In this document: piece by piece, positions 52,050 through 64,000 of the stretch
How positions within the stretch are numbered: the first letter of the stretch is position 1
Layout of the letters: every line of letters starts with the position of its first letter
The notes under the pieces: generated by a model
Told to the model about the DNA's origin: nothing
What the model saw: only the letters and a program-made list of their open reading frames with translations
Databases searched by the model: none
Assembly: GCA_026168455.1 (NCBI GenBank)
Contig: CM047426.1
Location: forward strand, 35,585,058 to 35,649,057
Source: Theocolax elegans
Taxonomy: Eukaryota; Arthropoda; Insecta; Hymenoptera; Cerocephalidae
DNA: 64,000 bases
Reading direction: 5' to 3'
Position numbers and translations under genes: made by a program

Positions 52050-54935
52050 ATAATTTAATGTTTAGATATAACTACTTACAAATCCTATGATGATGTACAT
52101 GTGTAAATTATCTATATACGTATTTATCTTTATTATATGTGTAAATCTTTTTTCTCTACGATAGATTGACACGTATTATAATTTTAATTCAATTCCAATA
52201 TTTCTATGTATTACTTTCCTAGTGTCATGAAGTTGAAGTCAGATTGAATCAAGAGTCTATACAAGTTACATTGAAAAATATTAATATGAAAGGTATTTTC
52301 ATTCGTTAAAATGAGTCTAATTTTTATATTTCTATATATCGAGCAACAAAATTTTACTAAAAGTGAAAATATTAAAACGAGTAAGAATTTGTATTCGCGT
52401 AATATTTTTCTGTCCCATAGAGTTAACTGTAAACAAAACAGAAATAAAAAATAAAATGAAAATAAAACAAATAAATAATGTCGTTAAATAACTTCCGGTA
52501 CGGCACTTGTTCGATTGAATCCGTTTGACTTTTTCTCTTACTGTCTTATTCTCCAGTTTATTGTTTTTAATGCGTAAAGGTATACGTACACAAGGCCATC
52601 GAGATCGCCGGAGGGCTCCCTATTGTGCATTGACGTATTGCAAATCAATGTATAGGTGCGGATAAGTCATTCACCGTCACCTTGACTGCATCTTTTTTTT
52701 GTATTCTTTGATAACTCTCTAACTATAAGAATGTCGCGAAAAAAATACACGATGAGGATGCTTTTTGCGACCGGTTGAGCAAGCGTGAGAGAACAGATGA
52801 CTGCACCTTGGTTGTGCATCTTGTTATGTTTTATTTTCTTCTCGTGTGACTTTATTGTGGAACCTTGGCCGCTGGATTTTTAACGGACGACGCACCGTTT
52901 TTCTTGGACACAAGTTGATCTTAATAATAAGGCGTGTTGCATTCTTTACTTTGATCAAACCTTGCCTTTATGTCAAGAATTATCGACCACACTTTAGGAT
53001 AATTTGTTTCATTAGATACGATATGAAAAACGAGAACAGTTAAATATATACCAAGGAATCGTATCGTAATATGAATATTTAAAAACACATCGAGTATCGA
53101 CGCAACGTTTAAAATTAAAAAGATCTGCATTATTTATTTCATGAATGTTAATACTCCAAATATATTGATTTTTAATTAACAATTATTTAAGTTCAGAACT
53201 ATAAATATTTAATTCAATATTTATGAGACTACCAATGTAACAAAATATTATTTGCCAAGATTTACGACATTTCTACTATTAAATGAATAAGTGTAATCTA
53301 AATTAATACAACATAAAATATCAATGAATGTGCTGATAAATTACAACTTATTTTCAGACTGCTGTTATTGTTTTATATACGTGTATTTTATTTGTTTTAT
53401 TAGCTGTTTACAAAAGAATAATCTCATTTTATGATAAAAACTTATAATATTCTATTCATTGAAATGCATATAAATTCTTGTGCAGACGGAAACTTATATC
53501 AAAGTTACATTCCATAATACCTTTTCATATAAAAATACTGTTTTGTAGCGAGTGGTACATTCCACGAATAGTAGACATAAATGTAATTACTTAATATCAC
53601 GATTAGTAAGTATATTATACAACTGAGCATTTAAGTAATTAATGAAAACACGTTCATTGTAGGCGACCTCATGATTTTATATAGAAGGACGTATATCAAA
53701 CCGCTTAAAAATGTGGCATGTAATAATTAATACAATAGATAATAATGACCTTTTGGAGCATATTCTTCTATGGACAATTAAAAGAGAACGCGGCAAACAC
53801 AAAAAGAAATAAAACTATGTACATCTTCGCGTACCAAACTCGAGTATCTCTCACGCGCAATTTTCGTCTCGCAATTGCGTACATTTTCCTAGGTTTTATG
53901 TATACACACATCATGGCTCAAGATGCACGCTTGAAAGATTTCAATGAAAGATGCCAGGCGACAGCACGTCTAAGACGCTAATGATCTTATTGTAATCCAA
54001 GTACTTTTTTCATGACTCGCGGACAAGAGATTTCAATGCTTCAAGGTAAATGTCTATTTCTCTTAATAGTACAAAATTAACAATATTATAAAATAATTTT
54101 ACTTAAGACTTATGTAATTAAAACTAATTTCTGTTCACGTGTTTATGACACTAAACACACAGGTGCGTATTAGCAAACAAAAAAAGGAAAAGAATTGAAT
54201 AATTATTTGTCATTTTTAACAACCACTTTGCGAAGAAATAAAATTGCCATTAACAGAGTTCATTTAATATTCAATAGGTTTTAAAGAGAAGTAAACGATA
54301 AGTAATAAACTAGTTTTTCTGAACTGCACAATACCTAAAAATCGTAAGAACGCAACATGAAAAATAACAATTTTCTAGGACATTTGTCACTAAGAAATGT
54401 CGATTCTTTCAATTTCCAACGGTTGTCACAACAGTCATAATTTTACAAAGCAGTTTTACAATGTATTTAATGTATTCGTATAAATACATACTCTGTGATC
54501 TCAAACAGAGGACAATGAGTATCGGAGGTCAATATGTGGTTAAAAGAAAAAATATAGATTTACACTGGTATAAAGGTATTATTGTCACAATGGAGGCAAC
54601 CGCTTATTATATAGTTGACAGTAAGCCTGACATTCCTTTCTTCTATGCAATTTCAACACTCGAATGAAACATTTTCCTTGTTAAAGACATTTTAAATTAT
54701 GTATGGAACTTTTAATATCATAAACTTTAATGTCGATTTACTCTATGGTAAATATAAAGATTTCAAAATATGGTCATTTCTCTAACTTGTGGCTATTTTC
54801 CACAACCTTTGATTAGAAATTATATCCCAGAAAAATAGCTATAATTATACGATCAATAAAATAATAAATTCAGCTAAGGTTGATTTCAACTGATAATTAT
54901 GTTTACTTAATATATTTATTATTATCTTACAAATA

Positions 54936-54954
54936 CGTGTGTGTGTGTGTGTGT
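54936..54954. repeat. (GT)n microsatellite
   Basis: Short pure GT run in AT-rich sequence. Confidence 0.9.
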
Positions 54955-55491
54955 ATTAAAAAAAAATTAATTATCAAAATGCTTGTGCTCATCACAGTAT
55001 AATAATACAGTTCGTCCTATAACTTGTATAAGTTAGCTATATGTATTCAAAAAGTATAAGGTCACCAAATATTCTGCATCAGAATTTTATGATATGAATT
55101 CTGACAACCGCTATAAAAAGTAATATCAAAAAATAATACTCATATATCATAAATAAAACTAATGAATGAGTAGAATGATTAACAAATTTTGTAACAATAT
55201 TCTGCAAAATTTTATACAAGTTATTTATATCTAATAAAATATTGCTAGAATTTGATAATAAGCAATAGATAATAATTAAATGATTATTTCGTTTTTTCTT
55301 CTTATCAAACTAACTATAAAGAAACAATTAATTATGTAGTTCTCGCTATTAAAATTAATATTTTATTAACGATTAAATGTCGATGCAAGTGGATTATAAC
55401 TTTTAATTTAATATTTACATTCATTGCGACTATTCATTTTTAGGAAAAATTGTACTTTATCCGATTGATAATACTGAAATATACATACATA

Positions 55492-55520
55492 TGCGCGCGC
55501 GCGCGCGCGTGTGTGTGTGT
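55492..55520. repeat. (GC)n(GT)n compound microsatellite
   Basis: A run of about eight GC units followed by about five GT units. The alternating purine-pyrimidine order is the classic Z-DNA-prone pattern. Confidence 0.9.
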
Positions 55521-58500
55521 ATTGATAGAAATGTCTTAATTCCTTTCGCCAGAATTAAAAAATTAGGTAAGATTTGTTTCAGCAAGTAAAAGGTAATTTC
55601 TTATAAAATAATAACCGTTTAAAAAATAATATATAGACTGATTAAATCTTGAACAATTAACATTTGTACAACTGTATATTATTTCTTAGAGGTATAAATT
55701 AATTTGTAAATGTATCATGTGTTGTTGATTGGATAGGTCACACGTGCTATCAATAATTGATGGCTTACATCGACCGTAATTTTTTATACGCGTTTGAAAC
55801 TCTTGAAAACTTGAATATTTTTACTATTTGAAAAGAAAATATAAATAATATTAGAGAAACGAACGATATTTTTTCACTTGTTGATATCTCGATCAAGTTG
55901 CCAACTCACAGTTCCTTACCGCACTTCGGAAGACACTGAGACAAATACATACATATACACGCACAGTCAGGCACACGCACCCAGATTCACAGACGTACGC
56001 GTCGAGGGCCTTGAAAATCACTTGGATCTTCAACTCGGTTCGGTTTGAGAATACCATAAAATCAGGAAAAAACCGTCTGACTGCCGATTAAACATTCCGC
56101 TGTCCGTCAAAGGCTAGAATCAATTAGTGCGCATATAGACTCGCTCTCGTACGATCTTTTGGATATGTAAATATAATAAATAACGAGTATTTACGGTCTG
56201 TGTATATATCGGGAGCTGGATTTACGATTTTCGGAAGACGATTGAAAAACTGGAATTTCTACGCACGCGCGTGGCAATCTCATGATTGATTGTCAAATAT
56301 GTATATATTTATACACGATATTCGCGAGTAATTTCGGATGATTTATCGAGCAATTATTTGTCACTATTTTTATTCGTTAAATAATCGATAGATACATATA
56401 ATTTTTGACAGATTTGCTGAAACTATGTGGCATTTTTTCACGTCGATCAAAATTTTACGATCCCGAACGGTCAAGTTTTAATTAAGAGATCATCATTGAC
56501 AAGACGATAAAGACTTACGCGTGATAACTTTAGTAAATAATTTTTTACCACGTCAGGATCGAATGATATGATTTTGCGGTTGGATAAAAATTTTCCTCGT
56601 GTTTAAAAATACAAGGATTAGCACAAAAAACGGCTTTAAATATTAAAAATTTGCACGTACTGTAGTAGCCACTAATTTAAACAATTTTAATTTCATATTT
56701 TAATATGTTTATTTTTCAGTAGTGATACTGTACATCTAGTCAGGCATGATCTTCTAACTACAGTGGAAAGATATATAGCAACATTTTTAACCGTTTTCTT
56801 TTATTTATCCAATATACGACACAACATTTCTATTAATTTTTAATAAATAAGTGCATAACTTTATTTTGAAATCTTTATCATCGGTAATGGAATAAATCAG
56901 CAAGTCATTAAGGAAAACTGCATTCTTCATTACAATTCTGGATGCTTGGATCTCAAACGATATTAAATTAAAAAACTGTTTCTCTTCTCTAATTATAATA
57001 CAAAGAGATGTCGAACCTCGTACGTAATTTTGCTAATGCATGTGCCACTATGCGTACGACTCGCCTACACACTTATCTGCAGATTCCACTCTTACGTAAT
57101 TCACGCAATAGGTATACGCATCAGTGGGATTACAAATTTCTGTGTTATAGAGCCTTTTATTTAAATTCTATTTCTCATAATTCATCTTATTAAGGATACG
57201 TGTTATACCTCGTAAATCAAAAGAAACTAGCTAACGGCTCGCGTGTAAAAAATTCCAAAAATTGATCAACTTTAAATATGCCAAGTGTGTACAACAATCG
57301 GTTGTATGGAAACGAATTCTAATTCGGATTTTACCTGGAAATGAATATAAGAATTTGGCGATGGTGAGAACATGAGATGCGTGTTGCTTTTTTAAATGTG
57401 TCGTCTGTGTTATCCTACCAATTTTATTTTCTTGAAGAACTTGTGCGAAGCGCAGAAATAGGAAAATTCCACAAGTATGGCATACGGTCAATGACCAATG
57501 TACAATTCGATGTATATCTTCGTTCACTTTTTTTCCAGTTTTAATTAACGTTTTATGTGCCTTGTAGACATTTAGAAAAAAGCTCACAAATTTTAGTGAA
57601 AATTCAAACGAATCCATTTTCATTTTCATATCTACGTTTCTTTTTCTTTTTATGTTATTATAATATTTTATTCTAATTTATATTACTGACTGTTGTAACA
57701 ATATTTTTAAATGTAAACGTTAATCTCTATATGCGTTATAAAAAATTCATTTATGCATTCTGCATAAAAAGGTAAAAATTTATATATTTTATAAGAATGA
57801 ATTATTGGAAGAGACGATACACTATCGGACCAAAACTTTAATCGATCTACAATTTATATAAAAATAATAAAATATTTAAACAACCTATTGATCAAACATT
57901 TTAAATCTCTAAATTATTAATTTTAACCAATGCCTTGTTTAATAGCGAAGTTACATCGATACGGTAAAGAAGCACGTGTTAACTCACGGTCCGCCAGTCA
58001 TAAACTTTTTAATGTGTTCTATTGGTTTTGGGCTTTTATATAGCACGCGAGCGTAGAAGAAAAAAAGTTAAGTTTAGTGCGCACCTCACGATTTTACGAT
58101 GGACTTTTATCGAGTCTCACAAGGGACTTGTAAACGTGCTCAGTGACATACAGAAAGACTTTTTCCACTTTTCCGGTATAGAAACGTTTAAGTTATATAG
58201 CCGAGTTTTATTTTTCATAAGCCGGGTAAGGAAACTCACTAATTATTTCAAACTTTCACGTTGCTCGTCTTAGATACGAAATTGAAATTGCACTTGGTAT
58301 ATTCTGGTATATACGATTTAATGTTAACAATTTTTTCTTCCAATATGTTTATTGAGCAACTAAAGGAATTACATCAAATTAATTAATTTCCGGATAGCTA
58401 TAGGTTACTCGTACATAGAGATGTTTTCTGGTATTAAAAAAATGTACAATTTATAGAGACATACCCATAATAATATATCCGAGAGCGTTACACAAAATCT

Positions 58501-58560
58501 TAATTGAATCAATACCTTGTAAGAGTTTCTTTAAAATATATACGCGTTTTCTGAACTTAC

Positions 58561-58604
58561 GTGTCGAAGCGGTTTAAGCTTATGTGGTAGAGTTTGCAAC
58601 TTAC
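58561..58604 (-). other. Candidate recursive splice site or 44-nt non-coding exon
   Basis: On the minus strand a pyrimidine-rich TTTTGTTGTATGTTTCAG is followed directly by GTAAGT, an acceptor fused to a donor as in insect recursive (ratchet) splice sites. Forty-four bases further on there is a second donor, CGACAC|GTAAGT, so the same place could instead be a small cassette exon. Either reading implies a long minus-strand intron, most simply the 5' UTR intron of gene 2. No transcript evidence is available here. Confidence 0.3.
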
Positions 58605-60312
58605 CTGAAACATACAACAAAATAGTAATCATGTAGTCGAACATAGGTTTAATAGTTTATGTGGTTTTTCATTAGCATAATGTATTATTATTTATATTTT
58701 CATTTAACAAGATTAAACATCGTAATTTCACCCGTGTAAAATTTTTAATTAGTGAATAATGAAAACTAATAATTTTATAATCAGCATTAATTCATCATTA
58801 ATTCCATTGATTTAACCGTTGTATTCTCGTACCAAAAGTAAAATATTTGTAAAACCTTGAACTTTCGGAGCATGTTAACTAGACACTAGTGTTGTACAAT
58901 TTAAAACAAAAATATACGTATATAGTGGTACAGCGTGCTGAAAGATGTACAGCCACGTTCCACGCAGTGACAATGCGCAATAGAAAAATCTTAATTAAGC
59001 GTGAAAACGATCAATCAGACTGACTAAAGAATTTAGAAAATTCGTTCGCTCGAACGCAACGAAGGATAAAAGATACGTGCGCGTGTATTTATTTATATAT
59101 TCGTAGTAGATTTATACGCATACATGTGTTGATAAAGGTATATCTAGATACGTATAGGAGACAATGCGTCCAAGGGAAAGGCGGTACGATGCGAGATTTC
59201 TCGCGCCCAAGTGACGAAAAAATATAGCATATACGAATAAACCTTTGCATTCTAAACGGAGTCAGTTAAATCCAACGACGATCGCTATATAATGCCATTG
59301 TAATCTTTCCGGTGGTTTTACCTATCTTTATTTCATTTTTTTCCGTCCTTTATTTTGTTTAAGACGAAGCGCGGTAAATTTGTATAAGCGGGAAAGGTAC
59401 TTTCACCAAAATTAAGACTCGAAAATATAATGAAAATAAGAATACAATCGTTGTGTACAATATACCTGTTTAAACATACGAACAGAAGTGACACGATACA
59501 ACTGTCAAAATAAATTTATGGAGATCATAAAACATTTACTTATGGATTGTTGCAGTAGTTTAACTTGTAGAAAGTATTGAAATAGCAAATTTAAATATTT
59601 TTTAAGATATATATATATATATATATAATATATTTTACGCTTTATAATTTACGCATTCGTAATATATATATATATATCTTAACTGACAGACCTACTATTA
59701 TTGACACAATATTTGCTATGTTGCAATAACTATTAAACGCATACATTGTTAAAACAAATAAATCAAATGATTCGGTGCTACACGTTTATTTAATTAATTT
59801 AAATGCACGTCGTTAAATAAATATAAAATAAAAACTTATTTTTAATACGAAGAATAACAAAATAATAATTCACAATTAAACCATGAATTTCTAATTTATA
59901 ATCTAACAAGTGCACATTAGACTAATTCGTAAATGGACAATATTACTTCATAATGTTCGTAACTACATTTCTTCCAAACCATTATTTAAAAAATCCATCA
60001 GCTTGTTACCAGACGAAGGTCAAAAAAGTTCTGCCTGTGTGTAACATAGAAACAAAATTCAGTGTAACAATCTAATTAAACCACATTCGCAGTTTCAATT
60101 TAGCAATTAAAAGAAATATGTACAGTAGTAGTATGGTAGATGCAAGAGAAAGAACGAATCAGTTTTCATTTTTACTCCAAGACAAACGCGAAATCTACTT
60201 GGAGAGCATAAGTGAGAGTGTGCGAATCGTTCTCACGTATACATATATATCCAGAGAGGAAACGGTAGGTAGTGGCATTCGCCTCGTTTTAGGCGTGTCA
60301 ATTTACACGTAC
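58605..60312. other. AT-rich stretch with two (TA)n runs
   Basis: No gene recognised. (TA)n runs occur near 59607-59632 and 59660-59682. A weaker fused CAG|GTATAT on the minus strand lies near 59466. Confidence 0.5.
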
Positions 60313-60444
60313 CTTCTTCTCGAGTATATCCGTACGTGTAGACAATAACTCGCAGGAGCCTTGTTTTATGCCATTTAAACTCGCGCGAGTGCGAGCGTAG
60401 CAAGCTTCGTGTCTAGAAGAGAAAATATCGACGGAAGGTCGTAC
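60313..60444 (-). other. Candidate minus-strand non-coding exon
   Basis: 132 bp bounded on the minus strand by a good acceptor (TTCTTTGTCAG, just above 60444) and a good donor (AAGAAG|GTACGT, just below 60313). Its base composition is less AT-rich than its surroundings. Stops in all useful frames make it non-coding. It could be an upstream 5' UTR exon of gene 2 or of another minus-strand transcript; the evidence is motif-level only. Confidence 0.22.
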
Positions 60445-62397
60445 CTGACAAAGAAGCTAACTCATCACCTCGCGTTTAAATTTGATGTCTTTCTTGTTTA
60501 CTTTATTTTACTTTTTTGAGTTATTACCGTGACTTTGTTACGCATTGATTGTTTTATTTTTTTTATGCGACGAATGGTTGCTTTGGAAATCGGTTTCGTT
60601 AAGCTTATTACGATGTGCATTTAATTAATTGTGTGCACAAATTGTCATCAAGATCCAGTTCTATCAAGCTGAAATAAAATTTCTATAAGCGACGGATATA
60701 TTCTCTGTATTCATTCATATCTTATTCATCTGATCTTTATTTTTATCATTTTATTAATACATCAATATTGACATAAAATCTTTTAAAACCTCAATTTTGA
60801 TGTCACAGTACTTGACTCTCTTCAACTTTATAATAGTATTTGTAAGTGTTTTATTTCTAGTTATCAATTTAACGTTAAAAATTGCAGAGATAATAAACAA
60901 ATTCCCAAACAGTTCCTATAATTTTTTGGTGATCATGCGCACATATACATTACTTATACTTTCGAAACATCTGATGGTCACATAACCGTAACAATCGAAA
61001 CAAACATTTTCTGCGATCATGCAGCACGTTATATGCCAACATCAATAACTCTTTCTATTCTTTTACGAATATTTTGTCGCATTAAAGATAAGAGACGATA
61101 GATTATGTGTTGGATAATTAATTAGATAGATTTCAGGTCAGCAGCAAAAGAGATTTCAATGCGATTACAGTTCGTTATTATAATTTTGACATAGACTGTC
61201 ACTATGCTATTACAGTGATAATTTTCTCTGTATATTTTCTTTTCTCAACCGTTACTTGTAATTGTTTGGGTACTAAAAATTCCGTTATAAATTATATCAA
61301 ATATTATTTTTACAATTGTTGATATACAATCATTTTACAGTTTTACTTTTCTACGGAAATCCACTTGGTATAGAAATAACCACGAGGCCGACTGCTTTGA
61401 ATATATACGCTCGATCGGTATTTCGATAGCACGTAAATACACGGATACATAGGCGTGCGTGTGTGTGTGTGCGTGTGTACGTTTGTACATATACATTTGT
61501 ATATACCGAAAAACACCGGATTTATGAATGGATAAATCGACGTCGTCTCTGATTCCGATACATATGCGGTGTATGTATATGTGTGCGCGCACGCCCGTGT
61601 ATGTGTGTGTGCGTGCGTGCGTGTGTGTATGTAACGAGCATGGGAACCTTTTCCCTTGCGCATATCTATGAAAACTATAAGGCTTTTGTGTATTCATTTC
61701 ATATTTTTATTGAGTCTTATGTGACGCAATACAGATTAATTATCCTTCGTAATAACTCGATTTTTTGTTGAATGTGTGATAATATATAAATATAAAACAG
61801 TTATATAAACGTCACGCTTTATAATTATTATAAATGTTATTAGAAAAATAAGTGGTTCGTATTCATATAATGAATGCATTGCAGAGTCGGTGTACAGAAT
61901 TAATTACTAATAATACACTGCACGTGACATATACTTTATTATTCTGTGAAAAAATCAAATTACGAATGGGATGAGATATAGAATGAAAACTAGTGCATCA
62001 GTAGTGGTTTAAAAATAATAAAATTTTACCGTAATCAGCATTTGCAACATTATGTTATTTGTAAATTAATCCTAGATTAATGGGTTTATTAATTCCATTT
62101 TTACCATTGTTTATTCTATTTTCAACATGTTGAAACAAGGGAAAATCAATTTTTTATTTTTTTTAACAATCTCTAATTTACTTTTACGTCTGGATCTTAC
62201 AATTGTTTTCGTCAGTTTTGTAACACTAAAATGTGTAATTACAAAGGAAGAACTAGTATGATAGAAATATAAAAGAAAAATACTACAGACGTACATAGTC
62301 GACGCGAATTAATTTCTGCGAATTGTGGTGTAACACATCTAGCGAAATGGTTTTTTAAGCTAGTATAAAGGACGGATAATTAGGCGTATATCAATTA
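60445..62397. other. Non-coding stretch with TG microsatellites
   Basis: AT-rich, no gene recognised. Imperfect TG/CG repeats lie at about 61452-61482 and 61570-61632; they account for the overlapping open frames of 100-120 codons on the minus strand. Confidence 0.55.
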
Positions 62398-62467
62398 AGA
62401 AGAAGAAAAAAAGCAGATCGAAAGATATATACATATATATCTTTCGATCTGCTTTTTTTCTTCTTCT
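62398..62467. repeat. Perfect 34-bp-arm palindrome
   Basis: Bases 62398-62431 are the exact reverse complement of 62434-62467, with a two-base spacer (CA). The arm combines a purine tract (AGAAGAAGAAAAAAAGC), the unique core AGATCGAAAG and a TATATA centre. A transcript would form a near-continuous 34-bp hairpin; in DNA it could extrude a cruciform. Confidence 0.95.
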
Positions 62468-64000
62468 CTCTTCTGATTATATATATATAGAGTCACGAAG
62501 GTAGAAGAAAACTTCTCGGAAATAATAATAATAAAAAGACATTTCTTAACTTGAGAAATCACACACGGTTATACCACCAAGTTATTTATCACTGTTTAAA
62601 ATAGATAAATTTTCGACGCAATCAGGTGTATTCCGTACCTATTAGAAGGATTATTAACCGACAGAAATCGATATGAAAAAGGGAACTTACACGTATACCA
62701 TTTGCACAGCATATACATGAATATGGTAATCAAATATTTTCGTTTAATGATCAAATCAACACTAATTTAAAATGAAAAACTCTAGTGCCAATAATGACAG
62801 ATAACTCAATTGAAATCTCAAACTTATTAATAACGTAATATTCATATATAATTATATGACATAAATTAATCGAACTGAATAAACTTTGCTATTACAAATT
62901 AATGTCTACACTGAAAGAAAGAAATATTTTTGTCCTAATGAATTGCTGTATTTTTTATTAATAACGTACAATAACTTAGGTTCTTCGCCATATTTCTTTA
63001 ATATTAACTTTTAGTTATTAAATATTGAGAAATTAATACTCTTTAGATTTTTAACCTCCAAATATAAAAAAATGTTTTTTAAGTCAACGAGTTTTAATTG
63101 TTAAGAAAAATAATTTATGCCAATATATTTATAATTCATAAGAGGTATGCGCATTAATAACAGTTTGTTTTCATTATTTTGAAGATGTCGATTTACCGTT
63201 AAAATTATCAATTTATTCATTTTTTGTATAGTTTATATTCATTATCTGCAATATAAACAAAAGAGCGCAAGTTACATTTATTTATCGAAACGTAGTATTA
63301 AAATATTCCATTAGTTTTAATTGAATGTTTACAAAAGCGACGATGTAAAAACATAATAATCGATCATAACAGAACATAAATACTGCTGATAATTGGTAGA
63401 TATTACCACCTATATGGGAATATTTTTAATTTTCGTACAGGAAGTTTTATAAAATCGTTGTATATGATCATGCGTAGGCTAAATTTATAAAACGAGTTGA
63501 GTGAATCGAAATATTCTAATATTTCATTGCCTCGGGCATGCCGTGTCACAAAAACACACTTTTAATCAGTCATTAAAACAGTAATGCACGAAAGATGAAA
63601 ATCTGAAGAATGAGTTGTCAGACTAAACACATTGTTTAAGATGTGTATCCGTGTGAGTGCGCGTACGCATATTAACATGCCATGTAAACTTGAAGCGCAA
63701 ATTCAGTATTATACGTCAATATGAGATTCAATGCACGATTTTTATATTCTCTGCGTGTTTAGCACATGATAAATAACTCTAATGGTTGATGCTTTTATTA
63801 GAGGGATACAATAAAAATCTTTTAAAAGAAATCGTAAACACACGAATGTGCTGTTAGTAGAGTTAGTTTAGTCAAACAATACGTTTTATTGTATTTGCAA
63901 GAATTTATCGTTATCTCGATGAAAACAATTGCTGTAGCAGAATCATACATGATTTATAGTTTACCGATGAAATGGTATAAAGATATAATTATTTATTAAG
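62468..64000. other. AT-rich end of window, nothing recognised
   Basis: Non-coding, AT-rich; no open frame, repeat or RNA gene that I can support. Confidence 0.55.

Larger units (their letters stand above)
52050..58560. other. Non-coding stretch with microsatellites and GC-richer patches
   Basis: No gene recognised. GC-richer patches lie at about 52500-52800, 53820-53990 and 55880-56280. The last has a minus-strand donor-like AGTGCG|GTAAGG near 55920 and could be a first non-coding exon of a minus-strand transcript. A 132-codon open frame at 57231-57629 (minus) resembles no family I know and is probably chance. Confidence 0.4.

Noticed and set aside
53745..53981. 78-codon plus-strand frame ending in a charged segment
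   Set aside because: Somewhat higher GC than its surroundings, but no signal peptide, domain or splice support; left as part of the non-coding stretch.
57231..57629. 132-codon minus-strand open frame
   Set aside because: No recognisable domain and no supporting gene context; an in-frame CAG|GTAAAA splice-like motif is as likely to be chance in AT-rich DNA.
61335..61697. Overlapping 106-120 codon minus-strand frames
   Set aside because: His/Thr-rich translation of ACACAC repeats, open in two frames at once.
62398..62467. MicroRNA precursor at the palindrome
   Set aside because: A two-base loop and fully paired 34-bp arms do not resemble a Drosha/Dicer precursor, and the sequence matches no miRNA I know.
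1..64000. tRNA genes, rRNA, CRISPR arrays or bacterial operons
   Set aside because: No tRNA A/B-box pairs with cloverleaf potential, no rRNA similarity and no regularly spaced direct repeats were noticed; the window is clearly insect nuclear DNA.

Overview
This is a 64 kb piece of an AT-rich (roughly 70% by eye) insect nuclear genome with spliced genes, short GT-AG introns, scattered microsatellites, GC-richer islands and a little degraded transposon debris. The protein family and gene style suggest an aculeate hymenopteran (bee or ant); that attribution is inference. Nothing prokaryotic is present.

The only protein-coding genes I can support are two tandem paralogues on the minus strand. 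Both encode secreted M12B (reprolysin/ADAMTS-like) zinc metalloproteases: signal peptide, prodomain with furin-type sites, catalytic domain with HExxHxxGxxHDG and a Met-turn, then a cysteine-rich region. I rebuilt them exon by exon by matching one against the other. Gene 1 (1-3117) is very compact (14 exons in 3.1 kb, most introns 73-98 bp) and runs off the left edge. Gene 2 (7575-30858) has the same intron positions and phases and several identical exon lengths, but its introns reach 5.5 kb. It ends in a Ser/Thr/Tyr-rich tail of about 170 residues with no thrombospondin repeats.

The most interesting signal is in gene 2. The exon for the disulphide-type loop just before the active-site helix is present twice, at 13345-13397 and 11486-11541, about 1.8 kb apart. 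Both copies have good splice sites and fitting phases. Using both, or neither, gives an early stop, so exactly one must be used. Gene 1 has a single equivalent exon. The three versions of the loop run from strongly basic to strongly acidic, which suggests a splice-controlled change of substrate specificity.

Layout: 1-3117 gene 1; 3118-7574 intergenic, with a GC-richer island at 5.04-6.06 kb; 7575-30858 gene 2, with a foldback element in its first coding intron; 30.86-64 kb has no recognisable gene. That last stretch holds a large degenerate inverted repeat (34-35.2 kb), a GC-rich promoter-like island (35.9-36.26 kb), a reverse-transcriptase fossil next to a TTAA-flanked MITE-like element (51.3-52.05 kb), candidate upstream non-coding exons including a recursive-splice-like site (58.6 kb), and a perfect 34-bp-arm palindrome (62.4 kb). 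It is best read as distal upstream sequence, possibly the long 5' UTR intron of gene 2.
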